Shown piece after piece: positions 1 through 8,255 of a DNA stretch of 64,000 nt. The DNA is from Bradyrhizobium sp. DOA9 (GTDB lineage Bacteria > Pseudomonadota > Alphaproteobacteria > Rhizobiales > Xanthobacteraceae). Position 1 is the stretch's first letter, and each line of letters opens with the position of its first letter. Made by a program: the position numbers and the translations under genes. The notes under the pieces were generated by a model. The model saw nothing but the letters and a program-made list of their open reading frames with translations. It was not told the origin of the DNA and searched no databases. The stretch covers positions 1,708,538 to 1,772,537 of the forward strand of contig NZ_DF820425.1 in NCBI RefSeq assembly GCF_000617845.2. The letters run 5' to 3'.

Positions 1-651
1 GCGGGTCTGGCCAAGCTCGAGCACGATGCCGATATCGGAGATCTCCAGCGCCGAGCGTGCGTTCTGCTCGATCATCAGGATGGTGACGCCGCGGTCGCGC
101 AAGCTCTTGAGGATGTCGAAGGTCTGCTGCACCATCAGCGGCGACAGGCCGATCGAGGGCTCGTCGACCAGCACCAGCTTCGGCTCGAGCAGCAGCGAGC
201 GGGCGATCTCCAGCTGCTTCTGCTCGCCGCCTGAGAGCGTCGAGGCCTGCTGCGCGGATTTGCGCCGCAGCGCCGGGAACAGGTCGAGCGCCGCCTCGAT
301 CCGCTTCGGCAGGTCGAGGCCCTTGTCGGCGGCGACGCCGCCGAGCTCGATGTTGTGGCGCACCGACAGCTCCGGAAAGATGTTGCGGCCCTGGGGCACA
401 TAGCAGATGCCGGCATTGAGCAGCGCGCGCTGGCTCAAATTGGTGACGTCGCGGCCGGCGAAGCTGATCTTGCCTTCGCGCAGCCTAAGCAGGCCGAAGA
501 TGGCCTTGAACACCGTCGATTTGCCGGCGCCGTTCGGGCCGATGATGGTGGTGATGGTCGCCTGCGGCACGGCAAACGTCGTGCCGTTCAGGATCGTCAT
601 CTTGCCGTAGCCGCCGACGAGATTGTGGACCGAGAGGATCGGATCGCTCAT
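1..651 (-). CDS. livF: Liv-type ABC transporter ATP-binding protein (LivF), cut by window edge
   Basis: This ATPase of a branched-chain amino acid or aromatic acid type importer is open at base 1, so only the first 217 residues are seen; the family is about 235 residues long. Walker A GPNGAGKS lies at residues 38-45, followed by the ABC signature LSGGEQ and Walker B ending in VDEPS. The Q-loop region PQGRNIFPELSV is typical of LivF. The start has a clear GGAGG ribosome site just upstream. It is the last visible gene of a minus-strand livKHMGF block, 10 bases after livG. The ATPase would sit on the inner face of the membrane and power uptake through the LivHM channel. Confidence 0.93.
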   Translation of the reverse strand, partial: MSDPILSVHNLVGGYGKMTILNGTTFAVPQATITTIIGPNGAGKSTVFKAIFGLLRLREGKISFAGRDVTNLSQRALLNAGICYVPQGRNIFPELSVRHNIELGGVAADKGLDLPKRIEAALDLFPALRRKSAQQASTLSGGEQKQLEIARSLLLEPKLVLVDEPSIGLSPLMVQQTFDILKSLRDRGVTILMIEQNARSALEISDIGIVLELGQTR

Positions 652-661
652 GGTGACCTCC

Positions 662-1405
662 TCAATGACCTAGATAGGCTTCGATCACGGCGGGGTTTTT
701 CCGCACCTCGTCGGGCCGGCCCATCGCCAGCACCTTGCCTTCCGCCATCACCATCACGCGCGAGCACAGCGACATCACGAACTCCATGTTGTGCTCGATC
801 ACGACGAAGGTGGCGTTCTTCTCGCGGTTGATCGCGACCAGGCGTTCCTTGAGGTCCGCCAGCATCGACGGGTTGACGCCGCCGGCGGGCTCGTCGAGCA
901 GCACCAGGCGCGGCCCGCCCATGAAGGCCATCGCGGCATCGAGCAGCTTCTGTTGGCCATAGGAGAGGCCGCCGGCCGGCTCGTCGGCGAGATGGTCGAG
1001 CTTGAAGAAGCCGATCATCTGGTTGGCGGTCTCCGTCAGCCCGGCATCGGAGCGGCCGACCAGGCGCGAGGCCATGTTGCCCTGGTGCTCCTGGCCCGCG
1101 AGAATCAGGTTCTCGCGCACCGAGAGCTTCGGGAACACCTGCAGCAGCTGGAAGGTGCGGCTGACGCCGAGCTTGTTGAGCTCGGCGGGCCGCAGGCCCG
1201 TGACAAGCTTGCCGTCGAGCTTGACCTCGCCGCCTGTCGGCGTGAGCTGGCCGAGGATGCAGTTGAACAGCGTGGACTTGCCGCAGCCGTTCGGCCCGAT
1301 CAGGCCGAGGATCTCGCCCTCGCGGACGTCGAACGAGACGCCGTTGACGGCGTGGATGCCGCCAAAGCTCTTCCTGATGTCGGTGACTTCGAGGACCGCG
1401 CTCAT
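662..1405 (-). CDS. livG: Liv-type ABC transporter ATP-binding protein (LivG)
   Basis: A 247-residue ATPase with Walker A GPNGCGKS at residues 37-44, signature LSYGQQ, Walker B ending in LLDEPAGGVNP, and the C-terminal PDEVRKNPAVIEAYLGH tail typical of LivG. The open frame runs far upstream, but the family start MSAVLEVTDI is at 1405 and overlaps the livM stop by four bases (ATGA), which points to translational coupling. It partners LivF as the second motor subunit. Length is normal for the family. Confidence 0.95.
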   Translation of the reverse strand: MSAVLEVTDIRKSFGGIHAVNGVSFDVREGEILGLIGPNGCGKSTLFNCILGQLTPTGGEVKLDGKLVTGLRPAELNKLGVSRTFQLLQVFPKLSVRENLILAGQEHQGNMASRLVGRSDAGLTETANQMIGFFKLDHLADEPAGGLSYGQQKLLDAAMAFMGGPRLVLLDEPAGGVNPSMLADLKERLVAINREKNATFVVIEHNMEFVMSLCSRVMVMAEGKVLAMGRPDEVRKNPAVIEAYLGH

Positions 1406-2400
1406 TGCACCGTCTCCAGGCGCGACTTGGCGACGGCGCGCAGCGCGGACGCCGCCTTGGTGCGGCGCTCGGCGAGATAGCGATCGAGGATTCCGAGAAT
1501 GCCGGTCGGCGACCAGATCAGCAGCAGCATCACGGCGACCGCGTAGAGCATCAGATAATAGCCTTCCGTGAAGCGCAGCCATTCCGGCAGCAGCACCGCG
1601 ATCATCGCGCCCAGGAACGGGCCGAAATAGAAGCCGGCGCCGCCGACGATCACCATCAGCAGGAGGTCGAGCGAGAGCGACAGGTTGAACGGCACCGGAT
1701 CGATATATTGCGTCAGCGGCGCGTAGAGCGCGCCGGCGACGCCGCCGAGCGCCGAGCCGATCGCGAACGCCATCAGCGTGTAGCGCCGGGTATCGATGCC
1801 GAGCGATTGCGCGCGCAGCGGATTTTCCCGCAGCGCCATGAAGGCGCGGCCCCAGGGCGAGCGGATCAGCCACCACACCGCGAGCGAGACGATCGCGAGC
1901 GAGCCGAGGCAGACATAGTAGAACGGCAGCGGCTTGTTGGTCGCGAGGCCGAAGATGTGCGGGCGCGGGATGTTGGAGATGCCGTAGATGCCGCCGGTCA
2001 GCCAGCTTTCGTTGCGGAACACCAGGAAGGCGAGGGTGGAGAAGGCCAGGGTGACGAAGGCGAGGTAATGGTGCTGCACGCGCAGCGCGGGATAGCCGAG
2101 CACCCAGCCGATAGCAAAGCTCAGGACGATCGCCACCAGGATCGCCGCCGGCAGCGGCCAGCCATGTGTGGTCATGATCGCGGCGGCATAGGCACCGATG
2201 CCGACGAAGGCGCCCTGCGCCAGCGAGACCTGGCCGGCATAGCCGAGCGTGAGATTGAGCCCCATCGCCGCGATGCTCATCACCGCCCATTGGCTGAGGA
2301 TGAACAGGCCGTAGCGGTTGAAGTTCATGGGGACGATAATCAGCGCGGCGATCACGGCAAGGCCGAGCGCGATCTTCAGGGGTCTGGCGAAACCGCTCAT
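1402..2400 (-). CDS. livM: Liv-type ABC transporter permease (LivM)
   Basis: A 332-residue inner-membrane permease with about nine hydrophobic segments and the LivM hallmark region GLNLTLGYAGQVSLAQGAFVGIGAYAAA near residues 45-72. A second family signature, ENPLRAQSLGID, is the cytoplasmic loop that contacts the ATPases. The start at 2400 overlaps the livH stop by four bases. With LivH it forms the channel for the substrate delivered by the binding protein encoded upstream. The substrate is not set by the sequence; the neighbouring quinate/shikimate-type dehydrogenase suggests a small carboxylate rather than leucine. Confidence 0.94.
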   Translation of the reverse strand: MSGFARPLKIALGLAVIAALIIVPMNFNRYGLFILSQWAVMSIAAMGLNLTLGYAGQVSLAQGAFVGIGAYAAAIMTTHGWPLPAAILVAIVLSFAIGWVLGYPALRVQHHYLAFVTLAFSTLAFLVFRNESWLTGGIYGISNIPRPHIFGLATNKPLPFYYVCLGSLAIVSLAVWWLIRSPWGRAFMALRENPLRAQSLGIDTRRYTLMAFAIGSALGGVAGALYAPLTQYIDPVPFNLSLSLDLLLMVIVGGAGFYFGPFLGAMIAVLLPEWLRFTEGYYLMLYAVAVMLLLIWSPTGILGILDRYLAERRTKAASALRAVAKSRLETVQ

Positions 2401-3272
2401 ACGGTGCGCTCCTCGGCGCGGCCGAGCAAGCCCTGCGGCCGGAACAGGATGACGGCGATCAGGAACAGCATCGGCACGGCGGCGCGATACTGCGTCGAGA
2501 CATAGGCGGCCGCGAGGTTGTCGAGCACGCCGATCAGGAGACCGCCGGCGATCGCACCGCGCACCTGGTTGAAGCCGCCGACGATCGCGGCGATGAAGGC
2601 GGCCTGGCCCAGCACCTCGCCGGACGAGAACTTCGCAAGGTAGATCGGCGTGATCAGCAGCGAGGCCAGCGCGACCAGGAAGGCGTTGATCAGGAAGGTC
2701 AGCATGATCATGCGCTCCACCGGCACGCCGATGATCCGCGCCACCGTCGGGTTCTGCGCCGCCGCCTGCATCTGGTGGCCGAGCGAGGTACGGTTCAGCA
2801 GCGTGGTCAGGCCGAGAACGGCGAGGATGGCAACGGTGAGCACGCCGATGCTCTGCAGCGACACGGCGTGGCCGAGGATGGAGACCTCGCCGGTCGGCAC
2901 GATCGAGGGGAAAGGCGAAGCTTCCGCGCTGTAGAATTGCTTGACGGCCTCCTTGATGCCGATCGCGAGCGCCATGGTCGCGATCGCCAGCGGCAGCACG
3001 CCATGGCGCATCATCGGGTCGACCAGCAGCAGCTTGAAGGCGAGGCCGAGCAGGATCATCGAGAGCAGGATGCCGAGGATGATCGCAAGCCAGAACGGCG
3101 CACCGACATGCATCGCCGCCAGCATCAGGAACGCCGGCAGCATCACGAACTCGCCTTGCGCGAAATTGATGGTCTGCGAGGTCTGCCACAGCAGCGTGAA
3201 GCCGAGCGCGACCAGCGCGTAGATGGCGCCGGTGGCGAGCCCCGCGACCAGTAGATCGAATAGGTTGGACAT
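2397..3272 (-). CDS. livH: Liv-type ABC transporter permease (LivH)
   Basis: A 291-residue membrane protein with the LivH opening LVAGLATGAIYALVALGFTLLWQTSQTINFAQGEF, in which the INFAQGE box is diagnostic. Seven to eight transmembrane segments follow, and the loop ATVGFCAAACIW seen on the other strand is only a shadow. It is the first permease gene after a 281-base gap holding an inverted repeat that separates it from livK. Its stop overlaps the livM start (ATGA). Confidence 0.94.
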   Translation of the reverse strand: MSNLFDLLVAGLATGAIYALVALGFTLLWQTSQTINFAQGEFVMLPAFLMLAAMHVGAPFWLAIILGILLSMILLGLAFKLLLVDPMMRHGVLPLAIATMALAIGIKEAVKQFYSAEASPFPSIVPTGEVSILGHAVSLQSIGVLTVAILAVLGLTTLLNRTSLGHQMQAAAQNPTVARIIGVPVERMIMLTFLINAFLVALASLLITPIYLAKFSSGEVLGQAAFIAAIVGGFNQVRGAIAGGLLIGVLDNLAAAYVSTQYRAAVPMLFLIAVILFRPQGLLGRAEERTV

Positions 3273-3364
3273 CTTCCCCTCTTCCCTCTTCTTCTCTCTC
3301 CCTGGCCCCGCCTATGGTGGGGCGATCGCATGCGGCGTTTGCGCGACCTGAGCGCACGCCCGGT

Positions 3365-3488
3365 CCTTCGAGACGACCGCATAGCGGTCTCCTCAGGATG
3401 AGGCTAAGCAGCACCGGTGCTCGCTGAAACGACAGCCGAGCACTCGATCCTCATCCTGAGGGCCCGCCAATGGCGGGCGTCTCGAAGG
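3365..3488. repeat. intergenic palindromic repeat between livK and livH
   Basis: Nested inverted repeat. The outer arms are CCTTCGAGAC (3365-3374) and GTCTCGAAGG (3479-3488). The inner arms are CCTCAGGATGAGG (3391-3403) and CCTCATCCTGAGG (3449-3461). The transcript could fold into a long hairpin between the binding protein gene and the permease genes, a layout often used to keep the upstream, more abundant message stable. It looks like a dispersed repeat family rather than a gene. Confidence 0.8.
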
Positions 3489-3553
3489 ATGGCCGCGGGG
3501 GGATCGATCCCGTATGCGATTGCCCTCCCGCTTTCAGGGAGAGGCGAAGACAG

Positions 3554-4684
3554 TCACTTCACCTTCGGCAGCACCTGCTTCACCACCTGCTTGCCTTCGA
3601 CCACCTCGACCAGGAAGCTCTGGCGGTCGATGTCGCCGGTGTCGCTGAAGGTGACGTCCATCAGGATGCCCGGCTCGTCCGCGGCCTTGATGGTGAGGCC
3701 GTGCAGCGTGTCGGCGAACTTCTTCGAATCGACCTTGCCCATCTTCTCGGTGGTGGCCTTCACCATGTAGACGGCGAGGTAGCCCTTCAGGCCGTTGTGA
3801 TCGGGGACGTAATTGTACTTCTTGGAGAACTTCTCGCGGAACGCCTTGATCAGGTCGACCGGTGCATCGGTGGTGAGGCCGACATGGCCGCGCGCGCCGT
3901 TGGCGGCATCGCCGGCGAGCTCGATCACCTTCTGGCCGATCAGCGTGGTCTCGCCCATCAGCGGCGCGGTGACGCCCTGGCGCTTCAGCTCCTTCAGGAT
4001 GCGCGCGCTTTCTTCCTCGTTCAGATAGACGAACACGGCGTCGGGATTGGCGGCCTTGATCTTGCCGACGTCGGCGGCGAAGTCGGCCTGGCCCGCCTCG
4101 GTGGAGAGGTCGGCGACCACCTTGGAGCCGAGCCGGTCCAGCTCCTTGACCACGACGTCGCGGCCACCGCGGCCGAAATCGTTGTTGACCCAGACCACCG
4201 CGACGGTCTTCGCCTTCATCTCGTCATGGATGTACTTTGCGACCTTCGGCATCGAGGATTGCTGGCCGAAGGAGGTGCGGAACAGGAACTTGTTTCCTGT
4301 CTGCGTCAGCTCGGCGGCTTCGCCGCCCATGATCTGCGCGATGCCGGCTTCGGCCGCGAGCGGCGCGGTCACCTTCACGGAGCCGGAATAGCCGGGCCCG
4401 AGCAGCACATAGGGCTCGGCGTCGAGCGCCTTCTGCACCTGGGCGCGCGCCACCCCGGGGTTGGACTGCGAATCGGCGTGGCTGACCTCGAGCTTGCGGC
4501 CGAGCACGCCGCCCTTGGCGTTGATCTCCTCGATCGCGAGGTCGATGCCGTTCTTCCAATTGGTGCCGACGGTGGCGCCGCCGCCCGAGAGCTCCGCGAC
4601 ATTGGCGAGCTTGATCGCCTGGCCAAAAGCGCCCGTTGCGGTCATGACGGTGAGCAATGCGCCCACCACTAGCGTTGATTTCAT
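3554..4684 (-). CDS. livK: Liv-type ABC transporter substrate-binding protein
   Basis: A 376-residue periplasmic binding protein of the Leu/Ile/Val (peripla_BP_6) family. A signal peptide is visible at residues 1-21, ending near TGAFGQA. It is followed by the family opening IKLANVAELSGGGATVGTNWKNGIDLAIEEINAKGG. An upstream in-frame ATG adds seven residues, but the GGAGAGG ribosome site is spaced for the start at 4684. It is the first gene of the minus-strand importer and should decide substrate choice. The ligand cannot be read from sequence; the adjacent dehydrogenase suggests quinate, shikimate or a related aromatic precursor (inference). Confidence 0.93.
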   Translation of the reverse strand: MKSTLVVGALLTVMTATGAFGQAIKLANVAELSGGGATVGTNWKNGIDLAIEEINAKGGVLGRKLEVSHADSQSNPGVARAQVQKALDAEPYVLLGPGYSGSVKVTAPLAAEAGIAQIMGGEAAELTQTGNKFLFRTSFGQQSSMPKVAKYIHDEMKAKTVAVVWVNNDFGRGGRDVVVKELDRLGSKVVADLSTEAGQADFAADVGKIKAANPDAVFVYLNEEESARILKELKRQGVTAPLMGETTLIGQKVIELAGDAANGARGHVGLTTDAPVDLIKAFREKFSKKYNYVPDHNGLKGYLAVYMVKATTEKMGKVDSKKFADTLHGLTIKAADEPGILMDVTFSDTGDIDRQSFLVEVVEGKQVVKQVLPKVK

Positions 4685-4738
4685 CGTCCTCTCCTCCCGT
4701 TTCAAATTGCAAGCGGCCTTGTATCCGGCCGCTTCGCC

Positions 4739-5614
4739 TCAAGCAGCCTGATAGGCGGCGCTGCGCGCAGCCATCACGGCGTCGAAAGCCTCTCCCATGA
4801 TCTCGGTGGATGGGGCAAGGCCTGTGAACAGTTCGAAGGCGTCGGCGGCCTGGTAGATCGCGAGGTCGCGGCCGGTCATGATCTTCGCGCCTTTCTCTCG
4901 CGCTGCGGCCAGCAGCGGCGTGATCAGCGGCGAATAGACGGCGTCGGCGACCCAGAGGTCGGCCCTCAGCAGGCCCACCGGCACCGGCGTGTCGCGGTTC
5001 GGCAGCATGCCGACCGGCGTGCCGTTGACGAGACCGGTTGCGCCCTCGAGCGCCTCCTCGACGTTGGCTGCGACGCGAGCGCCGCGCGAGGCGAGCAGGG
5101 CGACCAGTTTCCCGGCGCGCGCCGGCTCGCTGTCGAAAACGCGGATGTCGGCCACTTTCAGGCTCGCCAGCGCAAACGCGATGGCCTTGCCGACGCCGCC
5201 GGCGCCGATCAGCGCGATGGCGTTGCCGGCGGGCGCCAGCAACGGCATCACCGCCCGTGCAAAGCCCGTGGTGTCGGTGTTGTGGCCGGTCAGCCGGCCA
5301 TCCCTGGCGACGACCGTGTTGACCGCGCCCATGCCGGCTGCGCCCGGCGCCAGTGCGTCGAGTAGCGGCACCACCGCTTCCTTGTAGGGGTAGGTGACGT
5401 TGACGCCGGCAAAGCCGAGCCGCCGGACGCCTTCGAGCATCAGGCGCAGCCCGGCCGCATCGGCCCCGGCGACCTCGATGAGCTGGTAATGGCCGCGCAG
5501 GCCGAGCGCCTCGGCCGCGCGCTCGTGCATCGCGGGAGACGCGGAATGCGCGATCGGCGCGCCGATCAGGCCGGTGAGAAGCTTCTTGCTGGCGGCGTAT
5601 CCGCGTTTCGACAT
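4739..5614 (-). CDS. quinate/shikimate dehydrogenase (AroE family)
   Basis: A 291-residue NAD(P)-dependent oxidoreductase of the shikimate dehydrogenase family. The N-terminal substrate domain has GAPIAHSASPAMHE and NVTYPYKE, with the catalytic lysine in that motif. GAVNTVV, GHNTDTTGF and the nucleotide-binding GAGGVGKA follow. NVTYPYK and GHNTD-x-x-GF are closer to the quinate/shikimate dehydrogenases of catabolism than to the biosynthetic AroE forms (NVTxPxK, GxNTDGxG), from family knowledge. It lies 54 bases upstream of livK on the same strand, and a LysR gene follows upstream. I read it as a catabolic enzyme fed by the importer; a biosynthetic role is not excluded. Confidence 0.85.
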   Translation of the reverse strand: MSKRGYAASKKLLTGLIGAPIAHSASPAMHERAAEALGLRGHYQLIEVAGADAAGLRLMLEGVRRLGFAGVNVTYPYKEAVVPLLDALAPGAAGMGAVNTVVARDGRLTGHNTDTTGFARAVMPLLAPAGNAIALIGAGGVGKAIAFALASLKVADIRVFDSEPARAGKLVALLASRGARVAANVEEALEGATGLVNGTPVGMLPNRDTPVPVGLLRADLWVADAVYSPLITPLLAAAREKGAKIMTGRDLAIYQAADAFELFTGLAPSTEIMGEAFDAVMAARSAAYQAA

Positions 5615-5746
5615 GGTTCGCGTTCGTCTCCAAGGGAGCGTCCGGCCCCGGCCATTAGCGGGGAAATCCGTGCAATTCCAGCTGTGACGATAGCCTTTCC
5701 CCCGCCTAACACAATTACCCTTTCATCCGACAAACCTAACATCATG

Positions 5747-6685
5747 TTATTTCTTCCGCCCGCGGGCCGGGGCGGACTTGCCACTGCCGCGGGACGGCTC
5801 GACGGCGCGCATCTCGGTGCGCAGGGCCTCGATGAAATATTCGGCATGCAGCGACAGCGGCGTGCCGCGCTTGACCGCGACATAGGTGTCGAACCGCGTC
5901 GGCTCGGCGATCTTCAACAGCTCGATGCCGGGATAGCCGCCATGGGCGACCGTGAACTGATCGATGATGGCGATGCCGAGCCCGGCCTTCACCAGCGCGC
6001 AGACCGTGGTGCCGAAGCGCGCGCGGATGGTGATGTTGTAGTCGAGCCGATGACGCGCGAAGATCCCGGCCATGATGCGGCCATAGGGATCGTTGGGATC
6101 GATGCCGATCAGCGGATAGCGCGTGATCTCGGCGGCCGAGACCTGCTTGCGGCCGGCGAGCTCGTGGCCCGGCGGCACGATGCAATAGAGCTCGCCCGAG
6201 GCGAGCGGCATGAAGTCGAGCCCGGAATGCTCGAGCCGATAGCTCATTGCCACGCACTCGCCGCGGCCGAGCATCAAATAGTCGATGGCTTCCTCGAGCT
6301 TGAGGATGTTGATGTCGATGCCGAGGTCGGGATAGCGGCGGCGGACGCGCTCGATCGCGCGCGGCACCATCACCTGCGAGATGCTCGGCACCGAGCCGAT
6401 GCGCAGTTCCGACAGGCCGCCGCGGCCGATCTTGGAGATGATCTCGGAGAGGTCGTCGACCTTCTTGTAGACGCCGTTGATCTGCTCGAAGATGTTCTCG
6501 GCTTCCGGTGTCGGGAAGTAGCGCCCGTTCTGGCGCTGGAAGAAGCGGATGCCGAGCGACCGCTCGGTGTACTTGACGAGGCGGCTGATGCCGGGCGCCG
6601 AGACGTTGAGCAGCTTCGCCGCACCGCCGATGGTGCCCGTCACCATCACGGCCCGGATCACTTCGACCTGGCGCAGCGTCATCAT
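5747..6685 (-). CDS. LysR-type transcriptional regulator
   Basis: A 312-residue regulator. The N-terminal winged helix spans MMTLRQVEVIRAVMVTGTIGGAAKLLNVSAPGISRLVKYTERSLGIRFF, the standard LysR DNA-binding pattern, and an effector-binding domain follows (GGLSELRIGSVPS onward). The C-terminus is a basic tail ending GRKK. The frame opens at 6733, but homologous starts are at 6685 or 6682; an AAGG site fits 6682 best. It is on the same strand as the dehydrogenase and livK, 132 bases away, so it probably controls them. Confidence 0.88.
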   Translation of the reverse strand: MMTLRQVEVIRAVMVTGTIGGAAKLLNVSAPGISRLVKYTERSLGIRFFQRQNGRYFPTPEAENIFEQINGVYKKVDDLSEIISKIGRGGLSELRIGSVPSISQVMVPRAIERVRRRYPDLGIDINILKLEEAIDYLMLGRGECVAMSYRLEHSGLDFMPLASGELYCIVPPGHELAGRKQVSAAEITRYPLIGIDPNDPYGRIMAGIFARHRLDYNITIRARFGTTVCALVKAGLGIAIIDQFTVAHGGYPGIELLKIAEPTRFDTYVAVKRGTPLSLHAEYFIEALRTEMRAVEPSRGSGKSAPARGRKK

Positions 6686-6793
6686 GGCCTTGGAATGTTC
6701 CCGGCATCGACAAGAGATCGTGGCGCCGATCATCTCACGAGAGATGCGATGTCATCCAGCGGCAAGTGTGTGCGATGTGGAGAGGCGCGGTGC

Positions 6794-6958
6794 CTTACCC
6801 TCCCCTGGAGGGGGAGGGTCGATCGCGCGCAGCGCGAGCGGGGTGGGGTGATCTCTCCACTCGGGCACTGTTCGTCGCGGAGGGACCGTCACCCCACCCC
6901 GTCTCATATTTCGCTGCGCTCAATATGAGCCGACCCTCCCCCTCCAGGGGAGGGTAAG
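6794..6958. repeat. intergenic palindromic repeat
   Basis: Inverted repeat with 28-base arms at 6794-6821 and 6931-6958 (CTTACCCTCCCCTGGAGGGG and its complement), plus a second pair GGGTGGGGTGA (6841-6851) and TCACCCCACCC (6889-6899). It fills much of the 400-base gap between the LysR gene and the small gene at 7088. The rest of the gap (6959-7087) shows no gene. Confidence 0.8.
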
Positions 6959-7087
6959 AGCCAACAGGCTCGTTGCGGACGATGACGGAGTAACTTCGCT
7001 TCAGCCTGTTTCGACTAAAATCCGCGCGGTCAGATCGAGAGGCGTCCGCGTGGCGCGGTCTGCTGCATTGTCTGCTTCAACGGCGTT

Positions 7088-7264
7088 CTAGCTCGCCGGC
7101 TCTTCCGGCAACACGCTGCCGGCCAGCTCCGCACGCTCGCTCCGCAGCACCTCGCGCGCAAACTCGATGATCTTCTGCTTGTGCGCGGTTTCGCGGACGG
7201 CAAAAAACACGCGGTTCAATTCCAGGCCGAGCACGCTGTTGAGGGCAATGTCCTCGTCTTCCAT
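7088..7264 (-). CDS. 58-residue protein divergent from the LuxR gene
   Basis: The frame MEDEDIALNSVLGLELNRVFFAVRE...VLPEEPAS is 58 residues long, acidic at both ends, with a charged, probably helical middle (HKQKIIEFAREVLRSERAELAG). I do not recognise the family. Codon third positions are GC-rich, as in neighbouring genes, and the opposite strand has no better frame. Only a weak GGGA ribosome site is visible. It is transcribed away from the LuxR gene, 167 bases from its start, so the two share a divergent promoter region. A role in quorum sensing is only a guess from position. Confidence 0.6.
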   Translation of the reverse strand: MEDEDIALNSVLGLELNRVFFAVRETAHKQKIIEFAREVLRSERAELAGSVLPEEPAS

Positions 7265-7373
7265 CGTTGGTTTCCCGCTTCGGACGCTCTCAGGTGTATC
7301 GTGGCGTCAATTCTGCCACAAGTAGTTAAATCTTCAGGGCGCATGGGCACCGGGAAACTACGGCCACAGCGAA

Positions 7374-7403
7374 TTGAGGCCGCGCTCAAATACGTGCTAT
7401 ACG
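7374..7403 (+). promoter_or_regulatory. possible sigma-70 promoter of the luxR gene
   Basis: TTGAGG (7374-7379) and TATACG (7398-7403) are separated by 18 bases and lie 28 bases before the luxR-type start codon. Both boxes are imperfect, and the assignment is by pattern only. Confidence 0.3.
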
Positions 7404-7431
7404 GGAAGAGCGAAGGTCAGGAAATTTATCG

Positions 7432-8169
7432 ATGTCCGCCGCAGACGCCGTTGACTATGGCCGGGAGGCGCTCGACTTCATCGAAGGGCTCGGAGCCTAT
7501 ACGAAGGTTTCGGACGCCATGGACGCGCTTGCAACTGCGTTCAGTCGCTACGGTTTCGAACATATCATCGTGACGGGCTTGCCGAATCCCGAGCAGCGCT
7601 TTTCCCAGATGGTGCTCGCCAAGAAGTGGCCGGCGGAGTGGTTCAGCCTCTACACCGAAAAGAGCTACGACCGGGTCGATCCCGTGATCCGCAAATGCCG
7701 GCAGACGGTGAACCCTTTCGAATGGTCCGAAGCGCCGTACGATCCGGAGCTGGAGCCCGGTGCGGTCGAGGTGATGCGGCGCGCAGCCGATTTTCGCATG
7801 TCGCGCGGCTTCGTCGTGCCGATCCACGGCTTGACTGGCTATGAGGCCGGCGTCTCGCTCGGCGGCGTCCACCTCGATCTCAATGCGCGCAGCAAGCCGG
7901 CGCTGCACCTGATCGGGATGTACGGCTTCGATCACATCCGCCGTCTGCTCGAACCGGTGCCGCATTCGTCCACGCGTCTCACCCCCCGCGAGCGCGAGGT
8001 GATCGCCTGGGCCTCGCAGGGGAAGTCCGCCTGGGAAATCGGCGAAATCCTGCACATCACGCAGCGCACCGCCGAAGAGCACCTTGCAACTGCTGCGCGC
8101 AAGCTCGGCGCCGTCAACCGGACGCATGCGGTCGCCATCGCGATCCGCCACAGAATCATCTCTCCCTGA
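7432..8169 (+). CDS. bjaR: LuxR-family quorum-sensing regulator (BjaR/RpaR type)
   Basis: A 245-residue acyl-homoserine-lactone receptor. The N-terminal autoinducer-binding domain shows the conserved pattern W-x3-Y (WFSLY), YDRVDP and FEW. The C-terminal GerE helix-turn-helix starts at LTPREREVIAWASQGKSAWEIGEIL and ends AIAIRHRIISP. An AGGA ribosome site precedes the ATG. It is followed after 86 bases by the synthase gene on the same strand, and a near-perfect palindrome sits between them. In this branch the receptor activates the synthase gene when the cognate signal binds (family knowledge). Confidence 0.9.
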   Translation: MSAADAVDYGREALDFIEGLGAYTKVSDAMDALATAFSRYGFEHIIVTGLPNPEQRFSQMVLAKKWPAEWFSLYTEKSYDRVDPVIRKCRQTVNPFEWSEAPYDPELEPGAVEVMRRAADFRMSRGFVVPIHGLTGYEAGVSLGGVHLDLNARSKPALHLIGMYGFDHIRRLLEPVPHSSTRLTPREREVIAWASQGKSAWEIGEILHITQRTAEEHLATAARKLGAVNRTHAVAIAIRHRIISP

Positions 8170-8178
8170 AATCTCCGC

Positions 8179-8200
8179 CTACTGGGAAATTTCCCAATAG
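8179..8200. promoter_or_regulatory. lux-box-like palindrome before the synthase gene
   Basis: A 22-base dyad with arms CTACTGGGAAA and TTTCCCAATAG; 10 of the 11 pairs match. Its centre is about 66 bases before the bjaI start, a distance that suits an activator site just upstream of a -35 box. It is the only such dyad I found around the pair, so it is the best candidate for the LuxR-type regulator's binding site. Confidence 0.7.
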
Positions 8201-8255
8201 TCGGTTTTGCCTTTTTCGCTGAGGCTTCCCTCATTTCAAGCCATGGGGGAAGTTC

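Noticed and set aside
1402..3414. 670-residue minus-strand frame covering livH and livM
   Set aside because: Only the last 332 residues are LivM; the upstream part is the livH region in the wrong frame and rich in Arg.
7181..7573. 130-residue plus-strand frame overlapping the luxR start
   Set aside because: It runs through the divergent promoter and into luxR in another frame; no coding signal.
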